Positions 36,068-46,847 are shown, counted from the first letter of the stretch. The stretch: DNA of 64,000 nt from Parabacteroides timonensis (GCF_900128505.1 NZ_LT669941.1:2404433-2468432), one strand, 5' to 3'. Made by a program: numbers and translations. Notes: generated by a model from the letters alone, not told the origin.

Positions 36068-37687
36068 TCATTTTTTCCAGTCCGGTTCAGGAAATAGCCG
36101 GATCGGGCTGTAACGAATATAAGTTTCGAATATCTCTTTATCGGGACCGACCATACGAGGATCACTTGAGCGTTCCATTTCATTTTGCAAAACGATTTTA
36201 AGCTCTTTTTCGATTGATCTATAATTAACATTACCAGCTAAGTTGTGTAAACAGAATGGATCGTTACCCACATTATACAATTCAAATTCAGGACGCTTAC
36301 CATATGCCAAGTCGAAATAGGGACGAATAGCAGGATCCTTATAATTTTCGATCAGAAATGACTTTGATGGCGCATCATCAACATCAGTAAATGCCCATCC
36401 GGAATGATGAATGCCTTTTTCATCGATACCATACATCGGATAAACTGCGCCTGTTTCATTATTAATCGCCTGAGGTGCACCAGCAGGCCAGCGTTCCGGT
36501 TTTATATTCCAGATAAAAAGATACTCCTTGCTGCGTACGGCGCGCTGAGGATATCCGAGGTTTTCCCAACGAGCAGAAGAATGCCGTTCACGCCCCATAA
36601 ATACATATTTCTTAGTTTCATCCACAATCCCATCTTTTTCCGACCGAAGAATATTCACGAAGCTTCTCCCTGAAATAGGAAGCATTCCTTCAGGCTTCAC
36701 ACCTGCGAGTTCAAGAATAGTTGGTGCGATATCTACAAAACCTATCGGATCGTCTACCCGACGTTTGCCTGGAAATCCTTTCGGATAACTGATTGCCAAG
36801 GGTACATGTACACCGTATTCGAAGCAGTTTGCTTTTGCACGTGGAAAAGGCATACCATTATCGGCTGTTACCATAACAATCGTATTATCTAGTTCCCCAA
36901 TAGAGTCCAGGTAATTCAACATTTTATAAAGGTGAGAATCTGCCCATTCTATTTCTACGGCATAATCGAGCATATCTCCTCTTATCTCCTCTGTATCGGG
37001 GAAAAAGCCTGGTACATCAACCTGAGCCAGTTCTTTTCCATTACGTTTCCATGATCCTTTTTCGTAAGCTCGGTGGGGTTCGGTTGAGCCATACCAAAAA
37101 TAGAAAGGCTGTTCCAGCTTGCGTTCTTGCATGAAATCACGGAAGTTACTAAAATAGTCGACAAGACCAATCCCCCCCGCCGTTCTTGGGTCTGACGAGT
37201 CATCTTTTGTATAGCGGTATTTATTATAAGCACATCCAGCCGCATTCTCTTTTCTCCATAATGAATCTCCTTCATTCTGGGCGTAGCGGAAAGGATCGAC
37301 TCCTTTTCCAGTAAATCCGGTGTGGTAACCATTCGCTTTGAGAAGATCAACAAAAGGAACAAACTCTTTCATCCAGGATGAAGCATGCTGGCCTGCCTGT
37401 TTGTTCTGCCAATGATGCCGCCCTGTTACCAATGTACTCCGAGAAGGCGCACTACCCGGCGATCCGGCATAACAATTAGTGAAATAAATTCCCTCAGTTG
37501 CAACTCTGTCAAAACCGGGGGTATGGACAAACTTGCTTCCTGCAATCCCCGTATGTATATATGTCTGATCATCATTAATTACAAACAGTATATTAGGCGG
37601 TTTTATCATTTCTTTCTTATGCTGTTTGCAACCGCCTAAAATACCAGAACTAAAAGAGAAAAAAACTATTCCAAATAAATGTCTCAT
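36068..37687 (-). CDS. Serine-type sulfatase lipoprotein (PUL)
   Basis: 539 residues. Lipobox GILGGC (C20) anchors it to a membrane. The alkaline-phosphatase-like sulfatase fold has metal Asp39/Asp40 (VINDDQ) and the formylglycine box S79-A-P-S-R83, which needs an anaerobic radical-SAM maturase to convert Ser. A later block TVMVTADNGMPFPRAK gives further metal/sulfate contacts. It is the last gene of the PUL and a paralogue of its neighbour 20 bases upstream. Substrate unknown; a sulfated glycan is expected. Confidence 0.92.
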   Translation of the reverse strand: MRHLFGIVFFSFSSGILGGCKQHKKEMIKPPNILFVINDDQTYIHTGIAGSKFVHTPGFDRVATEGIYFTNCYAGSPGSAPSRSTLVTGRHHWQNKQAGQHASSWMKEFVPFVDLLKANGYHTGFTGKGVDPFRYAQNEGDSLWRKENAAGCAYNKYRYTKDDSSDPRTAGGIGLVDYFSNFRDFMQERKLEQPFYFWYGSTEPHRAYEKGSWKRNGKELAQVDVPGFFPDTEEIRGDMLDYAVEIEWADSHLYKMLNYLDSIGELDNTIVMVTADNGMPFPRAKANCFEYGVHVPLAISYPKGFPGKRRVDDPIGFVDIAPTILELAGVKPEGMLPISGRSFVNILRSEKDGIVDETKKYVFMGRERHSSARWENLGYPQRAVRSKEYLFIWNIKPERWPAGAPQAINNETGAVYPMYGIDEKGIHHSGWAFTDVDDAPSKSFLIENYKDPAIRPYFDLAYGKRPEFELYNVGNDPFCLHNLAGNVNYRSIEKELKIVLQNEMERSSDPRMVGPDKEIFETYIRYSPIRLFPEPDWKK

Positions 37688-37707
37688 GATATTATTTATA
37701 TTTCAAT

Positions 37708-39285
37708 TCAAAAGTCAACTTCCAATCCAGATGCTTCCGGTTCAAAATCCGATTTATTAATCGAGCGTATCGGAACATTTTCACCTTTTTTCATGCGGTT
37801 CCACACATCCCGTGCAGGACTCATATAAGGATATGAGTCAAATATCTCTCCCCGACCAAACATTCTAGGATCTTGCTGTTCTGTCAATTTTTGCAGGAGT
37901 TCACTTCGCATTTGTTTTTTCAAGGTATCGTAATTGGCATCTTTCACCAGATTCTCCATACATTCCCTGTCTTCTAAGATATTATACAGTTCCTCTTCTT
38001 GTCGTTTACCGAAAGAAAGCTGCCAATAGATCTCCGTTCCAGGATTCCGCCGTGCTTTTAATACTTCTGTTTTTGTCGGACTGCCATCTACATTCATATA
38101 TCCTGTTTCTGGATTTCCTGCTGGCCAGCGACTGGTTTCAAAATTTACCAGATAAAGAAAGTCCCCCTTTATAATACCCCTAATCGGATATCCCTGATCG
38201 TCTGGGCGTCCCACATCATGTCTCTCTTTCCCAATCAGAACATAATCCTTTTGCGGTTTACTGTTCTCTTTTGTCAATAGATCGAGAAAACTTTTACCCT
38301 CTACTGGCTGCATTCCCGATTTTTCTTCCGGTATCCCGGCTACATCAAGAAATGTCGGTGCCAGATCAATAAAACTCAAAAGGTCCTTTATCTCCCGCCC
38401 GGCTTTCGTTATCCCCTTTTTCCACATCATGGCAAATGGAACATGATTGGAGTATTCGTATTCCTGTCCCTTGGCGCGGGGGAACGGCATTCCATGGTCG
38501 GCAGTAACAATAACGATTGTGTTTTCCAACTCTCCCTCCTCTTCCAATGCCTGAAGAATAGCAACCAGATGTCTATCAAAATGCTCTATTTCTAACGCAT
38601 AATCCAGCATATCCGTGCGTACTACCTCATTATCCGGCCAGAAAGATGGAACGGAATCAATCTGATTGATATTTTTTCCAGCTTTTAAAGAAGAAGCAAA
38701 TTCGTATCCTCTATGTGGTTCCAAGGCTCCATACCAGAAACAAAAAGGTTGGCCTCCTGGCTTATTCCTGAGGAATTCTTTAAAATTAGCCGCATAATCG
38801 ATATTGGATATCCCCTTTGTAGGGGGTATCAATTTGATCTGATTCCACATTTTCCCAACCATATTCCTTGGATTACCCAACGAGTCGTTGGCAAAACCGG
38901 GCCCCCACCCTTTTCCCGTTGCTCCTACTTTATAGCCATTCTCAGCCAATACCTCGGGATAAGACTTAAACTTCGCCGGGAAATTGGACCAGTGATTACA
39001 AGCTTCTTCCAATTGCCATGAATTACGTCCAGTAATAATACAGGCACGGGAGGGTGCAGATTTAGCATTACAGGTATACATGCGCTGAAACAACAGGCCT
39101 TGCTGTGATACCCTGTTGAAACCAGGTGTATTGAGCCAGGTTGTTCCGTATGTCTGCATATGGGGATAAGATACGTCGTCTGCAATACAAAACAAGATGT
39201 TAGGCCGTTGTTTTTCTCCTGCCTGCATGGAAAACAGACAACTTGTTTCGGCTGCCAGGAATAAAGAAATAAATATTTTTTTCAT
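37708..39285 (-). CDS. Serine-type sulfatase, secreted (PUL)
   Basis: 525 residues with an N-terminal signal peptide (MKKIFISLFLAAETSCLFS). Metal Asp36/Asp37 (IADDVS), formylglycine box S76-A-P-S-R80 followed by ACIITGR, and IVIVTADHGMPFPRAK. It is close in plan to the sulfatase downstream, which suggests tandem duplication with divergence, so the two may act on different sulfate positions. It lies 25 bases after the GH36-like gene. Confidence 0.92.
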   Translation of the reverse strand: MKKIFISLFLAAETSCLFSMQAGEKQRPNILFCIADDVSYPHMQTYGTTWLNTPGFNRVSQQGLLFQRMYTCNAKSAPSRACIITGRNSWQLEEACNHWSNFPAKFKSYPEVLAENGYKVGATGKGWGPGFANDSLGNPRNMVGKMWNQIKLIPPTKGISNIDYAANFKEFLRNKPGGQPFCFWYGALEPHRGYEFASSLKAGKNINQIDSVPSFWPDNEVVRTDMLDYALEIEHFDRHLVAILQALEEEGELENTIVIVTADHGMPFPRAKGQEYEYSNHVPFAMMWKKGITKAGREIKDLLSFIDLAPTFLDVAGIPEEKSGMQPVEGKSFLDLLTKENSKPQKDYVLIGKERHDVGRPDDQGYPIRGIIKGDFLYLVNFETSRWPAGNPETGYMNVDGSPTKTEVLKARRNPGTEIYWQLSFGKRQEEELYNILEDRECMENLVKDANYDTLKKQMRSELLQKLTEQQDPRMFGRGEIFDSYPYMSPARDVWNRMKKGENVPIRSINKSDFEPEASGLEVDF

Positions 39286-39310
39286 TTTATATCATAATTA
39301 GTCAAAAGCA

Positions 39311-41779
39311 TCACAGAATATTTTCAAATATAATAGATATGTCCTCACCTTCTTTCGAGCGTAAAGTCACTTCATCTGTACTTTGGGATAATACACTTCC
39401 TCCAATAACTCTTATCAGTTTCTTTTCTTCATATTTTACACACACAGTTGAAGCCGACGCAACTTTAATCATCAGCAGGTTATTTTCCAGTTGTATATCG
39501 TCCAATCGTCCTGTAGATGAAATGACAGATATTTTTTCACCCTTATTACCAATAAAAAAGGCGCTTACCGTATCATCCGGTTTATTGAAATGGAAGTCCA
39601 TGCTGACACTTCCATGGTCGCTTGTATAAGGATAATTTAAGATGCCGAGCAATTGTGAACGATTCAAAGCTAATTTATAATGGAATCTTACTTTTGATCC
39701 ACTGAATCCGACAACTTGCCCGAAAGCATGCATGGAATCCACTTGGGTATATATCTCCGGGGATGCTCCTACATTAGCATTATAATCGATCATTGTACCG
39801 TGTATATAGGGTCTTATCCGTTTAGCCTTTGCTAATGTTTTGCCAATACCAATCCTTTCTTCAGGGGTTAGCAGGCTCAAATCTCCCCAAAAGCCATGTC
39901 CAGCAATTAACGTGTTATTTATATTATAACATTGTGCACGATATGGCGCCACATCATGCGGGTAAACCGCATAAGTAAATAATTCTTTAGGAAAAAGATA
40001 TCCGTAATTATTAATAACCGTACGCATAGATTTAGTTCGGAAAGTAGAATAGTCACCATAAGCAGATGCACCGTTATTGACAAAAAAGAATATTCCCTCC
40101 TGCAAAGGCATTAATCCAATCATACATCGCTCTGGTTCTGTGAGATCCACTTCTATAACTACATCTTTATTGTATTCCCGTAACTCTTTCATAATACGGG
40201 TTACATAAAAAGGAAAAAGGTAATTATATCTTTCTATCCTTTCTTTTTTTGTATGGCTATTATCACCATGCTCGAGACCGGACAAAGAACTATTGAAAGT
40301 GTTCATTGCATCCCATTTAAAAAAACGAATACCTTGATCAATCAGTTTTTTACAATCTTCGAGAAATAATTCTGAAAAAGGTCCTACAATATCAAATACC
40401 GGCCTTCCCCATTGTGCTACAATAGGAACTCCGTCTGATCGGCGGATAATCCACTCGGGATATTGTCGGTATCTTTCAAAAAGACTGTCTATTGCCATCG
40501 GAGATAACCAAATTCCTGGTATCATATTATGATCTTTCATCCGGTTAACAAACGGAGTCAATTTATTAGGAAAGCGTTTTTGATTTGGAGTCCATACTCC
40601 AAGCGCTTCTTCCCATCCGTCGTCAAGAACAAAAAGCTCGATATTCATCAAGGCTGCATAATCAATTTCCTGGAGTATCCGTTCCTCAGTAAGGCTCCCT
40701 CTTAAATCATGTCCTTTCTTATTCAGCTCTCTTTGCATTGCCCAGGTATTGTAATAAAAATGAGATTCCCGGGATTTAGGATGCTCTGTTATTTGACTGA
40801 AAAGATAATTGTGTATCAATGGTTCAATCTTTTCATCCTTTCCGATAAAACTAAAACTATTCCATACGGTTTCATAATAAGAATCATACGGTATTTTTTC
40901 ATTATCGAAATAACCTCCTCTTATTAGTTCCGTAGCTATTGTCCGGGTATTTCCGATTTGATTATAATGATGAGCTATAAACCAGAAATTTTCATCTTTT
41001 ATTTCTGTCTCGTCGCCCTCTACTCCCTGACTAGCATCAATATCTCCCTTTTTCATAGAGGTAACTGCCGACAACCGAAAACTTTTTGCTTCATCTTGTG
41101 ACGCATGTTCGTATGTTGACATTACTTTATGGTTTCCCGTACAAGTAACAGAGAAAGGACCTTTCAGGAAAAGTTCATCATTATCCGTCAGCGTATGATT
41201 TCTGACAGAGGGATAAAACGTATGATTCCACTGTTGGAAATTGGCTATTTGTATTTCCTGTATGGATCCTTCCATGTTATTATTGAGAGATAACCTTGGA
41301 TAAATAAAATGCAATTTCCCTCCCCTTTTATTCAACTGGAAATTAGCTCCTTGGGTCGATTTCAGTTGTATCTTTTCTCTGGTAAGTGTTGAGTTCCGAA
41401 AATATTGTCGGTATAATTCTATTTTCAATCCTTTGTAAGAGCCCTTACCTTCAAAATAAAAAACATACTCCAGACCTTGATTAACCATACTTCTTTCTGT
41501 GTATTTAATAAATTTCCATACTGGCATAGATGAAGTTACAGTTTTTTCATTAATCTGAAACTCAAAGTAAGGAAGTGCATTTTCAGCAATCAATTCTTTT
41601 CGGGTTTTCTTATCGAAAACAGATTGGATGGAGATCGTATTATTTTTAAAAGATAATACCTGTTGCATCTCTGAATTTTCAAAGATAAATTCCTTCCCAA
41701 CCATGTGTCCGCTGGCCTGCATATTATTATCAAAAAATAAAAATAAAATGACCAATAAAAAGAGGTTCTTAAGTTTCAT
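39311..41779 (-). CDS. GH36-like alpha-galactosidase (PUL)
   Basis: 822 residues with a signal peptide (LFLLVILFLFF ... QASG). An N-terminal beta-sandwich is followed by a TIM barrel typical of clan GH-D: FVLDDGWE (383-390), PGIWLSPMAI (421-430) and the nucleophile strand FFKWDAMN (D490 in KWD). A beta-rich C-terminal domain closes the protein. Known relatives release terminal alpha-galactose. With two sulfatases beside it, the target may be a sulfated or mucin-like galactose-containing glycan; this is inference. Confidence 0.82.
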   Translation of the reverse strand: MKLKNLFLLVILFLFFDNNMQASGHMVGKEFIFENSEMQQVLSFKNNTISIQSVFDKKTRKELIAENALPYFEFQINEKTVTSSMPVWKFIKYTERSMVNQGLEYVFYFEGKGSYKGLKIELYRQYFRNSTLTREKIQLKSTQGANFQLNKRGGKLHFIYPRLSLNNNMEGSIQEIQIANFQQWNHTFYPSVRNHTLTDNDELFLKGPFSVTCTGNHKVMSTYEHASQDEAKSFRLSAVTSMKKGDIDASQGVEGDETEIKDENFWFIAHHYNQIGNTRTIATELIRGGYFDNEKIPYDSYYETVWNSFSFIGKDEKIEPLIHNYLFSQITEHPKSRESHFYYNTWAMQRELNKKGHDLRGSLTEERILQEIDYAALMNIELFVLDDGWEEALGVWTPNQKRFPNKLTPFVNRMKDHNMIPGIWLSPMAIDSLFERYRQYPEWIIRRSDGVPIVAQWGRPVFDIVGPFSELFLEDCKKLIDQGIRFFKWDAMNTFNSSLSGLEHGDNSHTKKERIERYNYLFPFYVTRIMKELREYNKDVVIEVDLTEPERCMIGLMPLQEGIFFFVNNGASAYGDYSTFRTKSMRTVINNYGYLFPKELFTYAVYPHDVAPYRAQCYNINNTLIAGHGFWGDLSLLTPEERIGIGKTLAKAKRIRPYIHGTMIDYNANVGASPEIYTQVDSMHAFGQVVGFSGSKVRFHYKLALNRSQLLGILNYPYTSDHGSVSMDFHFNKPDDTVSAFFIGNKGEKISVISSTGRLDDIQLENNLLMIKVASASTVCVKYEEKKLIRVIGGSVLSQSTDEVTLRSKEGEDISIIFENIL

Positions 41780-41799
41780 TTAATTTGTTATGGTATTGG

Positions 41800-41854
41800 G
41801 AGGTGTATCAAAAGTCTATTTGTTTTATCCCAAGGGGAACTTTTGATACACCTC
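41800..41854. other. Perfect 16-bp stem-loop between susD and the GH36-like gene
   Basis: GAGGTGTATCAAAAGT (41800-41815) and its exact complement (41839-41854) enclose a 23-nt loop in the 85-base gap. No T-run follows on the minus strand. It may be an mRNA-stability or processing element that sets the SusC/D-to-enzyme ratio, or the remnant of a small mobile element. Confidence 0.65.
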
Positions 41855-41864
41855 AATGATTTTT

Positions 41865-43346
41865 TTACTTAGGCGTAATCTGATAATCATTTTGTTTCAA
41901 TTCCGGATTTACGTCAACCTGTTTCTGAGGAATCGGGGTAGTGAGATTTGTTTCATTGAGTTTAAACCCTTTACTCGTCATCACTTCTATCGCTCGACCG
42001 GTACGGATTAAATCAAACCATCTGTGACCTTCGAAAGCAAGTTCCACACGACGTTCGTGCTCTACGGACAGAAAGAATTCATTTTTATCCGAAGTTTTAA
42101 TATCTACAGGAGAAGTTTCGGTTGTCTGATAACCGAAACCTCTACGGCGTACCTGATTTAAAAAATCGCATGCCTGCATTGTTTTTCCATTTTGATTCAA
42201 TGCTTCGGCATACATTAAAAGGACATCGGCATAGCGAATCACCGGGAAATTGTTATTACTGTCTCCACCCTGATAAGGAACGTCGAAGTATTTCTTCACA
42301 TAACGAGATTCTACCCATTTACCGTCTTTACGCGAGTCGTTATAGCCCAGTGCCATGGAAAAGTCTCGTCTCAGATCACCCTCTTCGTAAGCGTTATACA
42401 TGTCCATTTCCGGAATGTTGTTTCCTCCGGTTCCTCCAACCTGAACGACATTAGTTCCTGAATTGAAAGGAGCAAAGGCGTTCGGAAAATTACTTCCTTC
42501 TCCGTATCCACCTTTCTTGAACTGAACTTCAAAAACAGCTTCTTTGCTGTTATGATTATCCGCATGGAATACACTGGCATAACCCGCATTGTTCAACGAG
42601 CCTGCTTCATTCTCTAAAAGAGCATATACTTTACTGTTTATCACTTCTGCCAATTTAGCTTCAGCTTCCGGATATTTATTCAGTGTCAGATATACTTTGC
42701 CTAATAAAGCTTTGGCAGCTCCTGAAGTAGCCCGCCCAACATTCGCGTCTTCCTTGTAAGAATCAGGTAGTGCTTCCGCTTCTTTCAGGTCAGTAATGAT
42801 CTGTTCGTATACTTTTTCTTTCGGATCTCTCACATATTTATATGACTCATCGATACTGATCTCATGCAAAACCAATGGGACATCTCCATATACACGAACA
42901 AGATTAAAGTAAGTCAATGCCCGGAGAAATTTACATTCCAGTTTGTACCGGTCACTCAGCGTTTTATCTATATCTATATCATCAATACGATCTAAAACCG
43001 TATTGACACGATTAATACCGGTATAACTCATATTCCAGAAATCGGCAATATATGGATTCGTGGTACGGATATAAAATTTATCGAATTCGTCCTGGTCGAC
43101 TACGGAACCGGAAAGTAAATTGTGTGTGTTGTCCGATGGAATCTCCGTAAAAACATACCAGTTGCCATATTGGCTGCCTTCTTGAAGCGTAGCGTACGCG
43201 CCATTGACAGCCATCGTAAATTGTTCCGCTGTTTGATAAAATTGTTCCGCTCCTAATTCATTTTTCGGTTTTAAATCCAGAAAATCACTACAGGATGTAA
43301 GGCTTAAGCACAAGCCCAATACGGCTATTTTATATTTTGCTTTCAT
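41865..43346 (-). CDS. SusD/RagB-family glycan-binding lipoprotein
   Basis: 493 residues. Lipoprotein signal LCLSLTSC (C19) followed by SDFLDLKPKNE, the standard SusD start. Helical TPR-like segments follow (FLRALTYFNLVRVYGDVPLV, ADVLLMYAEALNQNG) and the end block FEGHRWFDLIRTGRA. It is the outer-membrane surface lid that works with SusC to capture glycan. It lies 29 bases after susC. Confidence 0.95.
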   Translation of the reverse strand: MKAKYKIAVLGLCLSLTSCSDFLDLKPKNELGAEQFYQTAEQFTMAVNGAYATLQEGSQYGNWYVFTEIPSDNTHNLLSGSVVDQDEFDKFYIRTTNPYIADFWNMSYTGINRVNTVLDRIDDIDIDKTLSDRYKLECKFLRALTYFNLVRVYGDVPLVLHEISIDESYKYVRDPKEKVYEQIITDLKEAEALPDSYKEDANVGRATSGAAKALLGKVYLTLNKYPEAEAKLAEVINSKVYALLENEAGSLNNAGYASVFHADNHNSKEAVFEVQFKKGGYGEGSNFPNAFAPFNSGTNVVQVGGTGGNNIPEMDMYNAYEEGDLRRDFSMALGYNDSRKDGKWVESRYVKKYFDVPYQGGDSNNNFPVIRYADVLLMYAEALNQNGKTMQACDFLNQVRRRGFGYQTTETSPVDIKTSDKNEFFLSVEHERRVELAFEGHRWFDLIRTGRAIEVMTSKGFKLNETNLTTPIPQKQVDVNPELKQNDYQITPK

Positions 43347-43375
43347 ATTTATTATTCTGTTTTAAGTGTTAACAA

Positions 43376-46300
43376 TTAGAAAGTAACATTCACGCCTATC
43401 GTAAAAGTACGGTTCAACGGATACATTCCATAGTCGGTACCCGGAGCCAGTGAACTGTCCTGTTTATGGCTTGTTTCCGGGTTGAATCCACTGTAACCAG
43501 TGAATGTCGCCAGATTTTGGATAGACATGTATACCCGGGCATTCTGCATGGCACATTTTTGAGCGAGGATATTAGGCAGAGTATAACCCAGTGTCAAGTT
43601 ATTGATCCGAATAAAAGAAGCATCTTCCACCCAACGGGTTGAAACAGCATTATTTTGTCCTGTAGTCAAAGCATTCGCACGTGGAGTTTTGCCATCTCCC
43701 GGATTCTCTTCAGACTGCCATCTGTTGAGCACTTCACGCATCTGGTTCATATTTCCTTCTAACTGTGTAAAAAATCGCTTTCCTAAGAACATCACATCCC
43801 GACCATGAACTCCTTGTAACGCTATACTAAGGTCAAAATTCTTATATGTTAACTGATTGGTCATCCCCCAGGAGAATTTAGGTTCGTTGTTACCGATAAT
43901 GGTACGGTCGTCGGCATCAATTTTTCCATCGTTGTTTATATCTGCATATTTAGCATCACCCACATGCGAGTCAGCCAGACGGGGACTGTTATCTAGATCA
44001 GCCTGATTCATATAAACTCCTATTTGTTTGTAGCCATAGAAATTTCCCATCGGTTCACCGATCATTGTGATGTGTGTTGTTCCAGCGCCACCGTCACTTT
44101 GTATCGGGTCACCAGCCGGCCCGAGTTCTATCACCTTATTGCGATTCATAGACATATTCAGACTTGTAGTCCAACTGAAGTCTTTTTTCATTACATTGAC
44201 AGAGTTAATCGTAAGTTCAATTCCCTTATTGTTTACTTTACCGATATTGCGCCAGGCTTTGGAGAAGCCGGTGATTGTTGGAATATCTACATTGAGTAAC
44301 AGGTCAGTTGTTTTACGTTTATACAAATCCAACATAAACGACAAACGGTTTTCAAATACGGAAAGTTCAAATCCCAAGTCATATTGCAGAGTCTTTTCCC
44401 AAGTCAAAGCATGATTGGAAAAACTATTTTGTGCCGATCCTGTGACAACATTCCCCGTACCAGAACCAAATACATAATTTTCATTACTCATCGTTCCGAT
44501 CGAGCCATAATTGTCCGACATGCTGTTATTTCCAGTTAAACCAACACTCGTCCGTATTTTCATATCGCTAATCCACGGGATATTTTTCATGAAATCTTCC
44601 TGCGAAATTCTCCATGCTACCGATCCCGACGGGAAATAACCGTAACGGTTGTCTTTTCCGAAGCGGGAAGAACCATCAGAACGGATCGAAGCCGTCAGAT
44701 AGTATTTATTGTTATAGCGGTAATTCACACGGGCCAGATAAGAAATCAGTGACCATTCATTCATATCGGAAGAACCACTTTTTACTTTTGCATTATTCAA
44801 GGTACGGATAATATCATCCGGAAAATCCGAACCTTCCACTTTGCTCTGATTGTAAGTGTTCTTCTGGAAGGTAATTCCGGCTACAGCATCGATTTCATGG
44901 GATCCGAAAGATGTGAAATAGCTCAATGTATTTTCGTTCAACCAGTTAAATACCTCTTTATTTTCAGTATTACCTTTTCTGTCGGTTGAAGGAAGTGGAG
45001 CTACCGTTCCACCCTTAGGAACGTTAGATGGACGGAAAAATTTACTTCTATAATCCATCATGTCGGCACCTATCGTTGTTTTAAATTTCAGATTTTTCAA
45101 AATAGAAATTTCAGCAAAGATATTTCCGAAAAAACGGAGATTAGCCCGCTTGTTTTCAATATCTTTTGCTAAAGCTACAGCATTGGGAACACCTGTCAGT
45201 CCGTCGCCAGCCACAGCATATTCAGCTTGTGAAGACCAACTTCCATCCGGATTGTAAACAGGCATGATGGCAGAGGTTGCCAATGCCGGGATAATTACTC
45301 CGTCATTCGTCCAATGTCCTTCGTTTACCCGGTTTTGATTGATATAAGTTGGAGCCAGGTTAATTCCAGCTTTCAACCATTTGTTAAATTTACTTTCTAT
45401 TTTCGCACGGGCTGAAAAACGTTCGTAATCACTTCCTACGATGATTCCTTCCTGGTTGAAATATCCGGCAGAAAACATATATTTTGTTTTCTCATCTCCA
45501 CCGCTAACAGAAACCTGATAGTTCTGGATAGGTGCTGTCCTAAAAATTTCATCCTGCCAGTCTGTTCCTTTACCGATGGTTGCCATAAATTCCGGATCAT
45601 CGTATATGGCCGGATATCGATACCTATTACCAGAAGGACGCATTTCTAACGGATCATTAGGAGATGCACCCGGAACACGATCTACATAATTATTGTTGAA
45701 AGCTTCTCTACTAAATGCTACGAACTCCTCAGCATTCAGCATATCCATTTTTTTAGTGACATTCTGAAAACCATAATATACATCCAAGTTTATACTCACT
45801 TTTCCTGTTTTACCGGACTTGGTGGTAACCAACACAACCCCGTTTGCCGCACGCGAACCGTAAATAGCAGCTGCAGAGGCATCCTTCAGTACCTCTATAG
45901 ATTCGATATCATTCGGATTGACAGAGTTCAGGTTTTGTTCGCCTAAAGGGAAACCGTCGACTACATATAACGGGGAACTGGAAGCTGAGATTGAACCCGC
46001 TCCACGCACACGGATAGTGGCAGCTTGTCCTGGAGACCCACCTACCTGCTGAACCTGCACACCGGCTAGTTGTCCGGCCATGGCTTGTGTTGGGTGTGAC
46101 ACCTTTAGATCTTTCATCGAACCGGCTGATATTTGGCCTACGGAACCTGTTAAGTCCTTTTTCTTAACAACCCCATAACCAATAACTACTACTTCATCCA
46201 GAGTTTCCGAATCTTCTCTCATTATTATATTTAAATGAGTCTGATTAGCGATTTTAATTTCTTGAGTAAGATAACCGATATAGGAAATCTGCAGAACAGC

Positions 46301-46834
46301 GTTCTCGCGCACACCTGTTATAATGAACTTACCATCTTGATCTGTAATGCATCCGTTAGTAATGCCTTTTTCGACTATGTTCGCTCCGATAATCGGTTCA
46401 CCTTTTTCATCGGTGACTATACCGGTAATTTTTTTAGCCAATTGCTGACTTATCCCACTTTGTCGGGAAAGGTCATCCCGTTTGGTAAGTGTAATATTCT
46501 TACCAACTAATTTGTATTCCACATTGGTTCCTGTAAATATTTTATTAAGGATTTCAAATACAGGCTCATTATCAGCATTCAGGGAGATATGCCGGTTTAC
46601 ACTGACCTCGTTTCTGTCATATACGAACAGATACTCGGTTTGTTTCTCTATTTCATAAATGATTTCCCGGAGGGAAAGGTTGTCGGCATGTATAGACACC
46701 TTTACATTTTGTGAATTGGCTTCTGCCGCAAAAAGGGTACAAACACATGCAAACAAGGCAATAATAGTGATTTTCATAATACGAAATATATGTTTAATTT
46801 CGGATATAGATTGTTTACACAAAATATAATTCAT
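43376..46834 (-). CDS. SusC/RagA TonB-dependent transporter with STN domain
   Basis: 1,152 residues from ATG 46834; ATG 46777 gives a cleaner signal peptide (MKITIIALFACVCTLFAAEA) and may be the real start. An STN/secretin-N domain (about 45-115) signals to the FecR anti-sigma factor. A carboxypeptidase-regulatory-like domain (GIVTDEKGEPIIGANIV, about 138-210), a plug (DVESIEVLKDASAAAIYGSRAANGV-type block) and a 22-strand barrel follow, ending in an aromatic-tipped strand. Outer membrane; imports oligosaccharides with SusD. The STN domain agrees with the sigma/FecR genes directly upstream. Confidence 0.95.
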   Translation of the reverse strand: MNYILCKQSISEIKHIFRIMKITIIALFACVCTLFAAEANSQNVKVSIHADNLSLREIIYEIEKQTEYLFVYDRNEVSVNRHISLNADNEPVFEILNKIFTGTNVEYKLVGKNITLTKRDDLSRQSGISQQLAKKITGIVTDEKGEPIIGANIVEKGITNGCITDQDGKFIITGVRENAVLQISYIGYLTQEIKIANQTHLNIIMREDSETLDEVVVIGYGVVKKKDLTGSVGQISAGSMKDLKVSHPTQAMAGQLAGVQVQQVGGSPGQAATIRVRGAGSISASSSPLYVVDGFPLGEQNLNSVNPNDIESIEVLKDASAAAIYGSRAANGVVLVTTKSGKTGKVSINLDVYYGFQNVTKKMDMLNAEEFVAFSREAFNNNYVDRVPGASPNDPLEMRPSGNRYRYPAIYDDPEFMATIGKGTDWQDEIFRTAPIQNYQVSVSGGDEKTKYMFSAGYFNQEGIIVGSDYERFSARAKIESKFNKWLKAGINLAPTYINQNRVNEGHWTNDGVIIPALATSAIMPVYNPDGSWSSQAEYAVAGDGLTGVPNAVALAKDIENKRANLRFFGNIFAEISILKNLKFKTTIGADMMDYRSKFFRPSNVPKGGTVAPLPSTDRKGNTENKEVFNWLNENTLSYFTSFGSHEIDAVAGITFQKNTYNQSKVEGSDFPDDIIRTLNNAKVKSGSSDMNEWSLISYLARVNYRYNNKYYLTASIRSDGSSRFGKDNRYGYFPSGSVAWRISQEDFMKNIPWISDMKIRTSVGLTGNNSMSDNYGSIGTMSNENYVFGSGTGNVVTGSAQNSFSNHALTWEKTLQYDLGFELSVFENRLSFMLDLYKRKTTDLLLNVDIPTITGFSKAWRNIGKVNNKGIELTINSVNVMKKDFSWTTSLNMSMNRNKVIELGPAGDPIQSDGGAGTTHITMIGEPMGNFYGYKQIGVYMNQADLDNSPRLADSHVGDAKYADINNDGKIDADDRTIIGNNEPKFSWGMTNQLTYKNFDLSIALQGVHGRDVMFLGKRFFTQLEGNMNQMREVLNRWQSEENPGDGKTPRANALTTGQNNAVSTRWVEDASFIRINNLTLGYTLPNILAQKCAMQNARVYMSIQNLATFTGYSGFNPETSHKQDSSLAPGTDYGMYPLNRTFTIGVNVTF

Positions 46835-46841
46835 AATTTTG
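46810..46841 (+). promoter_or_regulatory. Plus-strand promoter opposite the susC 5' end
   Basis: ATTG (46810-46813), a 20-base spacer, then TAATTTTG (46834-46841), a full match to the -7 consensus TAnnTTTG. It reads away from susC toward fecR, with an intrinsic terminator about 85 bases on, so it would drive a short antisense RNA. Confidence 0.6.
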
Positions 46842-46847
46842 TATGTA

